This document shows, piece by piece, positions 1 to 6,051 of a stretch of 6,051 nucleotides of DNA (position 1 is the stretch's first letter; every line of letters begins with the position of its first letter). Where the stretch lies: positions 1 to 6,051 of the forward strand of contig CAMOHN010000067.1 of assembly GCA_946615455.1 (NCBI GenBank), given 5' to 3'. This stretch comes from an uncultured Bacteroidales bacterium (GTDB taxonomy: Bacteria; Bacteroidota; Bacteroidia; Bacteroidales; Paludibacteraceae). The position numbers and the translations under genes were made by a program. The notes below the pieces were generated by a model. That model ran no database searches, had not been told where the DNA came from, and saw only the letters and a list, made by a program, of their open reading frames with translations.

Positions 1-114
1 AATGCGGGCTGCGTCCATCAGGTCTTCGTCGATGGTTATGGAACCGACATAATTGAGGTCGGCTTCGGTCACCGTAACACGGTGGATTTTGGATTTGAGA
101 ATTTCCAAAAACAT
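1..114 (-). CDS. panD: Aspartate 1-decarboxylase PanD, N-terminal part (cut by window edge)
   Basis: PanD is a small pyruvoyl-dependent enzyme that decarboxylates L-aspartate to beta-alanine for pantothenate and coenzyme A synthesis in the cytoplasm. Only the first 38 residues lie in the window, out of roughly 115-130 usual for the family. They match the family start closely: KSKIHR with Lys9 and His11, then TEADLNYVGSITIDEDLMDAA. The YVGS motif puts Gly24-Ser25 exactly where PanD proenzymes self-cleave, and Ser25 becomes the pyruvoyl group. The ATG at 114-112 is the natural start because it places these residues at family numbering. The gene lies 38 nt downstream of topA on the same strand. 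I found no convincing TAnnTTTG promoter in that gap, so read-through from topA is likely. The C-terminal part cannot be assessed. Confidence 0.93.
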   Translation of the reverse strand, partial: MFLEILKSKIHRVTVTEADLNYVGSITIDEDLMDAARI

Positions 115-152
115 GTTGTTATATAACTGCTATAATAAGGTCAAACGATGGT

Positions 153-2456
153 TTATTTCTTGCCCTTTTTGGTGTTGGTGGGCTTTTGGTTGCTGATCAG
201 TTGTCGGCATTGTTCTTCGGTGAGGGTGTTGATGTCCACCGACTTGGGCATGCGGTAGTTGTTGTCTCCCTCTTTGATATAGGGTCCGTATCGTCCTTGG
301 AGCACTTGCAGGTCGCCCCACTCATAGATTGGTTTCATGCGTTGAGCATGTTCTTCAATGAGTTGTTTGACCTCGTCAAGGGTGATGTTGTCAGCCGTTT
401 TGCCTTTGGGCAGTGAGTAGAACTGTCCCTCATAGCGGGCGTAAGGTCCGAAGCGGCTGGTGCCGAAGGTGACGGGTTTGCCGTCCAGCGTCATAGGATC
501 GGCTTGAGGCTTGTCAAACAGCTGCAAGGCTTCCTGCAAGGTGATGGTGAAGAGCGATTGTCCGTCTTTGAGCGAGGCGAAGCGAGGTTTTTCGTTGTCT
601 TGTGCCGAGCCGATCTGTACGCACGGTCCCAGACGGCTGACCTTGGCATAGACGGGTTGTCCGGTGGTAGGGTCGTCGCCCAAGTAGCGGCCTTGCATCT
701 TGCCTTTGGGCACGCGCTCAATGGCAGGATGGAAAGTGTGGTAGAAAGTGTCCACCGACTCAACCCAGTCGGCTTTGCCTTCGGCTATGCGGTCAAACTG
801 CTCCTCCTCTTTGGCTGTGAAGTCATAACTGAGTATTTCGGGGAAATGTTCAACGAGAAAATCGTTGGTCAATTGTCCGAGGTCGGTTGGCAACAACTTG
901 CCGCTGTCTTGTCCGTAGGTCTCGGTCTGTATTTCTGTCGTGATTTGTCCTTGCTTGAGGGTCAGGCAGTCCACTGTACGCTGCTTGCCCTGCACATCAC
1001 CTTTGTGGACATAGTTTCGTTGCAGGATCGTTTCGATGGTGGCAGCGTAAGTAGAGGGTCGTCCGATGCCCAACTCTTCCATGCGTTTGACTAGCGAGGC
1101 TTCGGTGAAACGCATCGGTGCCTTGGTGAACGACTGTCGTGCCATGACGGTTTTTGCCAGCAAAGCAGTCTGCTCGTTCATGCGCGGCAAAGCCTTGGTG
1201 TTCTCGGTTTCTTCGTCGTCAGCACCTTGTATGTATGCGCGCATGAAACCGTCGAACAAGACGACTTCGCCTGTAGCCACAAACAGGTGTTGCAGTCCGT
1301 CGGCAGCCACCTCGATGCGGGTGTTCTCAATCTGTGCATCAGCCATTTGGCAGGCGAGAGTGCGTTTGCGAATGAGGTCGTAGAGACGGCGTTGGTCGTT
1401 GTTGTCGCCTGCGGTTTCTGTGGCGATATAGGTGGGTCGGATGGCTTCGTGTGCTTCTTGTGCTCCTTTGGTGGAAGTGTGGTATTGGCGTGCCTTGTGG
1501 TAGTCGGCTCCGTAGGTGTCCTCAATGACCTGTTTGGCAGTGCCTATGGCCAGCGATGAGAGGTTGACCGAGTCGGTACGCATGTAGGTGATGTGTCCGG
1601 CTTCATAGAGCGACTGCGCCAGACGCATGGTGCGGCTGACCGAGAAATGCAGTTTGCGTGCTGCTTCCTGTTGCAAGGTCGAGGTGGTGAAAGGCGGAGC
1701 GGGGGTGCGCTTGGAAGGTTTGTGTGCGATGGTGCGGATGCTAAAGTCGGCGTTGGCGCAGGCTTGCAGATAGGCTTCTGCATCTTCGTGCGTGGCAAAA
1801 CGGTGGTTCAGTTCGGTGTGCAGGGTGACAGACTTGCCGTTGGCATCTTTGCCTGTAAAGTCCGCTGTGATACGGTATTGCGCCGTGGGAGCAAAGGCTT
1901 CTATCTCGCGTTCGCGCTCCACAATCAGGCGCACTGCCACCGACTGTACGCGCCCGGCACTGAGACCTGTGGCTACCTTGCGCCACAAGACAGGACTGAG
2001 TTCATAGCCCACTATGCGATCCACTACGCGGCGTGCCTGCTGGGCATTAACCAAGTGGTAGTCAATCTGTCGCGGGTGGGCAATGGCCTCTTGAATGGCG
2101 GTCTTGGTTATTTCGTGGAAGACGATACGATTGGTCTCGTCCTTGGGCAGATTAAGCACTTGTTGCAGGTGCCAGGCAATGGCTTCTCCCTCGCGGTCTT
2201 CATCGCTGGCAAGCCAAACTTTGTCTGATGACTTGACGGCTTTTTGCAGTTCTGCTATCAAGCGATGTTTTTGCGGGTCGATGGCATAATGAGGAGCATA
2301 GTTGTTCTGAAAATCAATGCCTATGCTATTCTTGCCGTCTTTGTCGATGTCGCGTATATGGCCTTGGGAAGAGAGTACATGATAGTCCTTGCCGAGGAAC
2401 TTCTCGATGGTTTTGGCCTTGGCAGGGGACTCAACAATGACTAAATTTTTGCTCAT
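153..2456 (-). CDS. topA: DNA topoisomerase I (type IA, TopA)
   Basis: Relaxes negatively supercoiled DNA by cutting one strand through a 5'-phosphotyrosine link and passing the other strand; acts on the chromosome. The 767-residue protein begins with a Toprim domain: VIVESPAKAKT with Glu9 and Lys13, and SDEDREGEAIAWHL carrying the metal-binding Asp85, Asp87 and Glu89. The SAGRVQSVAVRL segment is near 167-177. The catalytic motif YMRTDS gives nucleophile Tyr291 with Arg293, and GIGRPSTYA lies at 463-471. The C-terminus has no zinc-ribbon cysteine clusters. It carries three Toprim_Crpt-like repeats instead, marked by SRLGP (607-611), SRFGPY (667-672) and GRYGPY (721-726), and ends in a lysine-rich tail. 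This repeat type of tail is common in TopA outside the gammaproteobacteria. The ATG at 2456 places the Toprim motif at its usual distance. A phylum-type promoter lies about 50 nt upstream, and panD follows 38 nt downstream. Confidence 0.97.
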   Translation of the reverse strand: MSKNLVIVESPAKAKTIEKFLGKDYHVLSSQGHIRDIDKDGKNSIGIDFQNNYAPHYAIDPQKHRLIAELQKAVKSSDKVWLASDEDREGEAIAWHLQQVLNLPKDETNRIVFHEITKTAIQEAIAHPRQIDYHLVNAQQARRVVDRIVGYELSPVLWRKVATGLSAGRVQSVAVRLIVEREREIEAFAPTAQYRITADFTGKDANGKSVTLHTELNHRFATHEDAEAYLQACANADFSIRTIAHKPSKRTPAPPFTTSTLQQEAARKLHFSVSRTMRLAQSLYEAGHITYMRTDSVNLSSLAIGTAKQVIEDTYGADYHKARQYHTSTKGAQEAHEAIRPTYIATETAGDNNDQRRLYDLIRKRTLACQMADAQIENTRIEVAADGLQHLFVATGEVVLFDGFMRAYIQGADDEETENTKALPRMNEQTALLAKTVMARQSFTKAPMRFTEASLVKRMEELGIGRPSTYAATIETILQRNYVHKGDVQGKQRTVDCLTLKQGQITTEIQTETYGQDSGKLLPTDLGQLTNDFLVEHFPEILSYDFTAKEEEQFDRIAEGKADWVESVDTFYHTFHPAIERVPKGKMQGRYLGDDPTTGQPVYAKVSRLGPCVQIGSAQDNEKPRFASLKDGQSLFTITLQEALQLFDKPQADPMTLDGKPVTFGTSRFGPYARYEGQFYSLPKGKTADNITLDEVKQLIEEHAQRMKPIYEWGDLQVLQGRYGPYIKEGDNNYRMPKSVDINTLTEEQCRQLISNQKPTNTKKGKK

Positions 2457-2503
2457 AGGGTGTGTGTTTCGTTAGTTTATAGACTGTGAGCCGTAAAAGC
2501 GCG

Positions 2504-2535
2504 CAAAAGTAGGGCAGTTTTTTTATATGTCCAAA
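2504..2535 (-). promoter_or_regulatory. Bacteroidota-type promoter for topA
   Basis: Read on the minus strand, TTTG (2535-2532) is followed after exactly 20 nt by TACTTTTG (2511-2504). This matches the known Bacteroides consensus TTTG-N19-21-TAnnTTTG. Transcription would start near 2497-2500, leaving an A-rich leader of about 40 nt before the topA ATG, with no Shine-Dalgarno sequence, as is usual in this phylum. The match is seen directly; its activity is inferred. Confidence 0.8.
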
Positions 2536-2539
2536 TTAC

Positions 2540-2571
2540 GCGGCAATTTCCCCACTTTTGGGGATTGCCGC
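2540..2571. repeat. Interrupted inverted repeat in the divergent promoter region (candidate operator)
   Basis: The left arm GCGGCAAT (2540-2547), two unpaired T bases, and CCCC (2550-2553) are mirrored by GGGG (2560-2563) and ATTGCCGC (2564-2571) around the 6-nt centre ACTTTT. That gives 12 complementary base pairs with one 2-nt bulge. The repeat lies upstream of both predicted transcription starts, so neither main transcript should contain it as a hairpin; a protein-binding site is more likely than an attenuator or terminator. It covers the predicted -33 element of the FeoB-like gene (2564-2567) and ends 4 nt from that of topA (2532-2535). It does not look like a classical Fur box or DtxR box. 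The repeat is seen directly; operator function is inferred. Confidence 0.6.
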
Positions 2572-2595
2572 ATTGGCTGCATAGACCTACCTTTG
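2564..2595 (+). promoter_or_regulatory. Probable promoter for the FeoB-like gene
   Basis: A perfect -7 element TACCTTTG (2588-2595) is preceded after exactly 20 nt by ATTG (2564-2567), one base from the TTTG -33 consensus. Transcription would start near 2600, about 20 nt before the ATG at 2622. This supports that ATG over an in-frame TTG at 2565, which would lie upstream of the transcript. The -33 element lies inside the right arm of the inverted repeat at 2540-2571, so a protein bound there would probably block it. Confidence 0.7.
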
Positions 2596-2621
2596 TCCGC
2601 TTTTTTTGGAATAGAACGACT

Positions 2622-4304
2622 ATGAAAAGACAGATAGAAGTTGCGGTGGTGGGCAGCCGCGCAGCGGGTGCTGCGCAGTTGGCGGAGTACTTGGCAGCCC
2701 GTGCCACGCATTATACGGGCAAGGAGCAGGTGCTGTTGCACTATGACATGCACCCCACTCATGAGGATATGGATGCCGAGAACCACGATGTGGTTTTGCA
2801 GTTGGTGGATGCCATGGACTTGGAGCAGAGTCTGATGCAGATTCCCTCGTTGGTGGAACATGCCCACCATATGGTTGTTGGCATTGTGCGATATGAGCAG
2901 TTGTTGGCAACGGGACACCGATTGGATTGTCATCGAATGGAGGAGTTGATAGGTGTACCGGTAGTGCTGCTTACCGCCGAGGATGATGCCGACCGTCTGC
3001 CGGCATTGTTATGTGAGGTGGCTATGCGTGCCCGCAGTCAAGCCCGTCCCGTGGTACATGGTTGGGAACAGCAGGACGAACAAGCCTATCGTGCTTATGT
3101 GCAGGGTGTGTTGCACGAGACTTTGCAGCACCCCAAACGAGATACTGCCCCGTGGCAGGAGCGACTGACCCGCCTGATGACCAAGCCGCTGACGGGGTTT
3201 CCTATATTAGCAATCATCTTGTGCGTGGTCTTTTGGGCGACTTTTGCCATAGGCAATCCGTTGCAAGACTTGTTGCAAACGGGTGTGGATGCCCTGCATG
3301 ATTGGTTGGCAAGTGTGTTGCCCGCTTCGTGGTGGGAGAGTCTGTTGGCTGACGGCATAGTGCAAGGTGTCGGCTCGCTGCTAACGGCACTGCCCAATAT
3401 CATTGTGCTGTTTTTCTTTCTTTCGGTGATGGAGGACACGGGGTATATGGCTCGCGTGGCATACCTCATGGACGGTGTCATGCATAGTGTAGGGCTTCAT
3501 GGACGCAGTTTCATACCCATGCTGATGGGCTTCGACTGCAATGTGCCCGCCATCATGGCTGCCAAAGATATCCGTTATCCCCAAGACCGCGTGCTGACCA
3601 TGCTCATGATTCCCTTTATGAGTTGTTCGGCACGCTTGCCGGTCTATATATTGTTGATTGGAATGTTCTTTCCGCATCATCAGGCATTGGTCTTAGGCTC
3701 AATCTATTTGTTGGGTATCGTACTGAGTTTCTTGTTTGCCTTCCTCATGAAGCGCACGCGGTGGTTTCGCGTAGAGTCGGATGTGCTGATTAACGAACTG
3801 CCCGACCTGCACATGCCCAAGGCAGATAGTATAGGCAGACATATATGGTATCGTGTGAGTGACTTTTTGAAAAAGATTTCGACCGTTGTGTTGGTAGCCT
3901 CGGTGGTGATATGGTTCTTGCAGTATTTCCCTGCACACGACCTTGAGCACATCGAGTCCTCGTGGCTGGCAGCTGTGGGAAAGTTCATAGAACCGGTAAT
4001 GCGTCCCTTGGGCTTTGACTGGAAACTATCGGTGTGCCTGCTCACCGGTGTGCCTGCCAAGGAGACCATCGGAGCCACTTTTGCTATACTTTTTGGCAAT
4101 GATTTGAGTCTGACAGCCCTCACCCCGGTGACTGCCTATGCGCTGTTGGTGTTCATATTGCTCTATTTCCCGTGTGTGGCAACCATTTCTACACTTCGCC
4201 GTGAAACCAATTGGAAGTGGGCAACCTTTTCGGTGGTCAATTCGCTGATGGTGGCATGGCTGATGGCGTATGTGGTGCATACAGTGGGGAATTTTCTGTT
4301 TTGA
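2622..4304 (+). CDS. feoB: FeoB-family ferrous iron transporter with degenerate GTPase domain
   Basis: FeoB proteins import Fe(II), sometimes Mn(II), across the inner membrane using an N-terminal GTPase domain. Residues 190-560 match the FeoB permease well: PLTGFPILA (189-197), EDTGYMARVAYLMD (271-284), CNVPAIMA (306-313), SCSARLPVY (334-342), GVPAKETIG (476-484) and PCVATISTLRRE (517-528). Cys306, Cys335 and Cys518 are kept, with about eight hydrophobic segments. The N-terminal 140 residues align in outline (VDAMDLEQSL at 62-71, MEELIGVPVV at 106-115) but lack the GTP-binding motifs. The P-loop position reads GSRAAGAA (11-18) instead of GxxxxGKS/T, the NxxD position reads VRYE (89-92), no DxPG is present, and the switch region is shortened. 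At 560 residues it is well below E. coli FeoB (773). It has no fused FeoA domain and no cysteine-rich tail. The frame is open throughout, so this is not an obvious pseudogene. Metal specificity and energy source are unknown. Confidence 0.88.
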   Translation: MKRQIEVAVVGSRAAGAAQLAEYLAARATHYTGKEQVLLHYDMHPTHEDMDAENHDVVLQLVDAMDLEQSLMQIPSLVEHAHHMVVGIVRYEQLLATGHRLDCHRMEELIGVPVVLLTAEDDADRLPALLCEVAMRARSQARPVVHGWEQQDEQAYRAYVQGVLHETLQHPKRDTAPWQERLTRLMTKPLTGFPILAIILCVVFWATFAIGNPLQDLLQTGVDALHDWLASVLPASWWESLLADGIVQGVGSLLTALPNIIVLFFFLSVMEDTGYMARVAYLMDGVMHSVGLHGRSFIPMLMGFDCNVPAIMAAKDIRYPQDRVLTMLMIPFMSCSARLPVYILLIGMFFPHHQALVLGSIYLLGIVLSFLFAFLMKRTRWFRVESDVLINELPDLHMPKADSIGRHIWYRVSDFLKKISTVVLVASVVIWFLQYFPAHDLEHIESSWLAAVGKFIEPVMRPLGFDWKLSVCLLTGVPAKETIGATFAILFGNDLSLTALTPVTAYALLVFILLYFPCVATISTLRRETNWKWATFSVVNSLMVAWLMAYVVHTVGNFLF

Positions 4305-4330
4305 CGGACACAAAAAAGGTTTTACTTTTG
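4300..4330 (+). promoter_or_regulatory. Bacteroidota-type promoter for the prenyltransferase/radical SAM pair
   Basis: TTTG (4300-4303) is followed after 19 nt by TACTTTTG (4323-4330), a full match to the phylum consensus and the same -7 octamer as the topA promoter. The -33 element overlaps the stop codon of the FeoB-like gene (TGA, 4302-4304). Transcription would start near 4337, giving a short A-rich leader before the ATG at 4352. The pair could therefore be transcribed independently, although read-through from upstream is also possible because no terminator is visible in the 47-nt gap. Confidence 0.75.
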
Positions 4331-4351
4331 CCCCGTTAAAACACAAAAACG

Positions 4352-5389
4352 ATGGGACTGATTCGTAAATGGCTGTATAATAGCCGCTCGTTTGCCGCTC
4401 CACAGAACTTGATGCCCAGCCTCTTGGCTATTGTGATGGCACTGGGCGTAGAAGGTTTTAATATGTGGTTAGGCTTGTTGGCACTGGTGGGCGTATGTCT
4501 GGTTCACCTTGGCGGCAATCTGTTGGACGACTATTTTGACTATCAAGACGAGTTGTTGTCCTACCGCGAGCACCTGCGCAAGGAGGGTGAGCAAGCCTTT
4601 ACGGATAAGTATCCCTACCTGCGTGACGGCTCGACCACCGTTGGGCAACTCAAAGCGGCTATCGTCGTATTCTTCGGCTTGGCTATTGTGTGCGGAGCGA
4701 TTATCTTTTTTGTCCGCGATATGGACTGGACACTGGTTGTCATTGCTGCCATAGCCGCTATACTATGCTTCTTTTATTCGGCTCCGCCTTTCAAATTGGG
4801 TTTTCATGGTTTGGGCGAATTGGTCATAGGCATTTGCTTTGGTCCGTGCCTGTTGTGCGGTGTGTATGAATCCGCCTGCGGGGCACTCTATACGGCTCAA
4901 ACGGGCTTTGCTTGGCACATACTTGCGCTGGGTATCGCCATCGGGCTGTTTGTGACCAACATCCTCTATACCCATTCGTTTGTTGAACGGCATGTGGACG
5001 ATGTGTCGCACAAGAAGACGCTGGCTGTGCTCTTGAAGACCGACCGTGCAGGTCTGGCAGCTTATGCACTGTTCCTCTATCTGCCTTTTGTGTTGGTGGT
5101 AGTCTGTGTGCTGACGGGCTATATCCACCCTGCCTATCTGGCAGTGCTGCTGGTCTTTCCGCAGGCTTGCTGGGTGATGTGGGCGATGATTAAGTTTGCC
5201 CGCCGCGAGCCGGTCGATACCGACCATCCTCATCGTTGGTTGGGTCCGATGGACAATTGGGACAAGGTGGAACAGGGTAACCGCTACTACCTGTTGCGCT
5301 GGTATGCCATGCGCAATGTTAATACGGGCTTCTGCTTGCTGCTGATGATTGTCAAGATTACTCTTTACCTGTTGCAGCTATGGGCGTGA
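4352..5389 (+). CDS. UbiA-family membrane prenyltransferase (MenA-like, acceptor unknown)
   Basis: UbiA-family enzymes are integral membrane proteins that transfer an isoprenoid chain from a diphosphate donor to an acceptor such as a quinone precursor. This 345-residue protein has about nine hydrophobic segments and the first Asp-rich, Mg-diphosphate motif NLLDDYFD (56-63; Asn56, Asp59, Asp60, Asp63). FYSAPPFKLGFHGLGE (141-156) resembles the MenA loop. The second motif is HSFVERHVDDVSHKKTLAVLL (208-228 region): a Glu (212) stands where the family usually has the first Asp, and Asp216 or Asp217 serves as the second, followed by the usual KKTLAV. A charged loop of about 30 residues (64-93) follows the first motif. 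The gene has its own predicted promoter, and its last 10 nt overlap the radical SAM gene, implying coupled translation and a shared pathway. It could be menaquinone-pathway MenA, but the diverged second motif and the partner gene favour a separate substrate. Confidence 0.85.
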   Translation: MGLIRKWLYNSRSFAAPQNLMPSLLAIVMALGVEGFNMWLGLLALVGVCLVHLGGNLLDDYFDYQDELLSYREHLRKEGEQAFTDKYPYLRDGSTTVGQLKAAIVVFFGLAIVCGAIIFFVRDMDWTLVVIAAIAAILCFFYSAPPFKLGFHGLGELVIGICFGPCLLCGVYESACGALYTAQTGFAWHILALGIAIGLFVTNILYTHSFVERHVDDVSHKKTLAVLLKTDRAGLAAYALFLYLPFVLVVVCVLTGYIHPAYLAVLLVFPQACWVMWAMIKFARREPVDTDHPHRWLGPMDNWDKVEQGNRYYLLRWYAMRNVNTGFCLLLMIVKITLYLLQLWA

Positions 5390-6051
5390 GTGTGGGTCAT
5401 CTGTGTTACCTTGGCTGGTGGTATGTACGCGCTTTGGCGGGCAGACGCAAGCCCTTGCAATCGGTCATTTTTCTGTTGGATCGCTGCAACCTCAAGTGTC
5501 GTCACTGCTCGGTTTATGCCATTGCCGAACCGCGTGTACAGACCTATGAACAGATACGCAGTCAGTTGCAGTACTGCTATGACGAAGGCAGCCGCTATGT
5601 GGATTTTGAGGGCGGCGAACTCTACCTTTGGCAGGACGGTGACAAACGCATAGACGACGTGATTGACCTCGCGCACGAGATAGGTTTTTGGTCGGTCACC
5701 ATCACCACCAATGCGCAGTTGCCTTTTGCTAACAGCCACGCCGATCAGGTATGGGTGTCGTTGGACGGAGTGGGGGAGATGCACGATGCCATTCGTGGCG
5801 CAGGGGCTTTTCGGCGCTTGGAAGAGCATATTGCCGCTGCCGGACGCAAGGTGTCGGTCAACATGGTTATCAACCGCATCAATGTGGACGATGTGCCCCA
5901 TGTGATGGATTATGTCATGTCCAATCCGCATATTGCTGATGTGTCCTTCAATTTCCATACTCCTTTTTCTGAGACCGAAGAACTATTTCTTGACCCCGAC
6001 CGGCGTAACCGTACCATTGAACTGCTATTGGATTACAAGCGTCGTGGCTAT
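5380..6051 (+). CDS. Radical SAM protein, N-terminal 224 residues (cut by window edge)
   Basis: Radical SAM enzymes bind a [4Fe-4S] cluster and cleave S-adenosylmethionine to start radical chemistry. The signature CNLKCRHC gives cluster ligands Cys36, Cys40 and Cys43 (CX3CX2C, bases 5485-5508). FEGGEL (76-81) is the GGE SAM-binding motif, TITTNA (107-112) and VWVSLDG (124-130) are successive TIM-barrel strands, and FNFHTPFSETEEL (190-202) is a later barrel segment. The first 27 residues (GWWYVRALAGRRKPLQ) are aromatic and basic and may associate with the membrane surface. The ATG at 5380 overlaps the prenyltransferase end by 10 nt, which suggests translational coupling; it is the only in-frame ATG between there and the cluster motif. 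The frame is open to the window edge, so any C-terminal domain (for example SPASM or extra Fe-S ligands) is unseen. I cannot name the reaction; resemblance to lipid-acting HpnH-type enzymes is only general. Confidence 0.9.
   Translation, partial: MGVSVGHLCYLGWWYVRALAGRRKPLQSVIFLLDRCNLKCRHCSVYAIAEPRVQTYEQIRSQLQYCYDEGSRYVDFEGGELYLWQDGDKRIDDVIDLAHEIGFWSVTITTNAQLPFANSHADQVWVSLDGVGEMHDAIRGAGAFRRLEEHIAAAGRKVSVNMVINRINVDDVPHVMDYVMSNPHIADVSFNFHTPFSETEELFLDPDRRNRTIELLLDYKRRGY

Noticed and set aside
118..127. 10-bp perfect palindrome GTTATATAAC just upstream of the panD start
   Set aside because: Short and AT-rich, without a loop or T tract, so it is easily due to chance and too weak to call an operator or terminator.
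131..136. Perfect TATAAT on the plus strand
   Set aside because: The main Bacteroidota sigma factor uses TAnnTTTG rather than TATAAT, and no plus-strand gene follows. A chance AT-rich match is likely.
504..2228. Long plus-strand open frames opposite topA, such as 504-1094 and 1593-2228
   Set aside because: They lie antisense to a clearly identified topA, have no recognisable domains and no phylum-type promoter; they reflect the codon composition of topA.
2565..2621. In-frame TTG start that would add 19 residues to the FeoB-like protein
   Set aside because: It lies upstream of the predicted -7 element (2588-2595), so it would not be in the transcript, and the extra residues do not resemble a FeoB N-terminus. 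ATG at 2622 is followed directly by the family-like first beta strand (VAVVG).
2622..3030. Possibility that the FeoB-like gene is a frameshifted or decaying pseudogene
   Set aside because: The frame is uninterrupted from 2622 to 4304, the permease motifs are intact, and the degenerate N-terminal region still aligns in outline in one frame, so a frameshift would not explain the missing motifs.
4319..4342. 6-bp inverted repeat GTTTTA/TAAAAC around the -7 element upstream of the prenyltransferase
   Set aside because: Short AT-only-type arms with a 12-nt spacer and no trailing T run; not a credible terminator, and only weakly suggestive of an operator.

Overview
The window looks like chromosomal DNA from a member of the Bacteroidota, most likely a Bacteroidales relative of Prevotella or Bacteroides. 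Three predicted transcription starts carry the unusual promoter form of this phylum (a TTTG-like -33 element, a 19-20 nt spacer, then TAnnTTTG). No clear Shine-Dalgarno sequence precedes the start codons, and the protein sequences resemble that group. The genus is inferred by eye, not by a search.

Layout. Minus strand, positions 2456 down to 1: a complete type IA DNA topoisomerase (topA), then, 38 nt further on, the first 38 codons of aspartate 1-decarboxylase (panD), which runs off the left edge. Positions 2457-2621 are a divergent control region. It holds a topA promoter firing left, a promoter firing right, and a long interrupted inverted repeat between them that overlaps the rightward -33 element. 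Plus strand: a FeoB-family membrane protein (2622-4304) whose transport region is intact but whose GTPase domain has lost its nucleotide-binding motifs. A further promoter overlaps its stop codon and drives a UbiA-family prenyltransferase (4352-5389). That gene overlaps by 10 nt the start of a radical SAM protein (5380 onward), which is cut by the right edge.

How the genes fit together. topA and panD are housekeeping genes. The right half is more unusual: a FeoB-like ferrous iron or metal permease with a pseudo-GTPase domain, followed by a translationally coupled prenyltransferase and radical SAM pair of unassigned substrate. The pair suggests a lipid or isoprenoid-quinone modification at the membrane. 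An iron link (FeoB supplying Fe for the Fe-S cluster of the radical SAM enzyme) is possible but only inferred from adjacency.

No tRNA, rRNA, CRISPR array, insertion sequence or prophage signal was seen. The only gene-free stretches are 115-152, 2457-2621 and 4305-4351, all under 300 bases.
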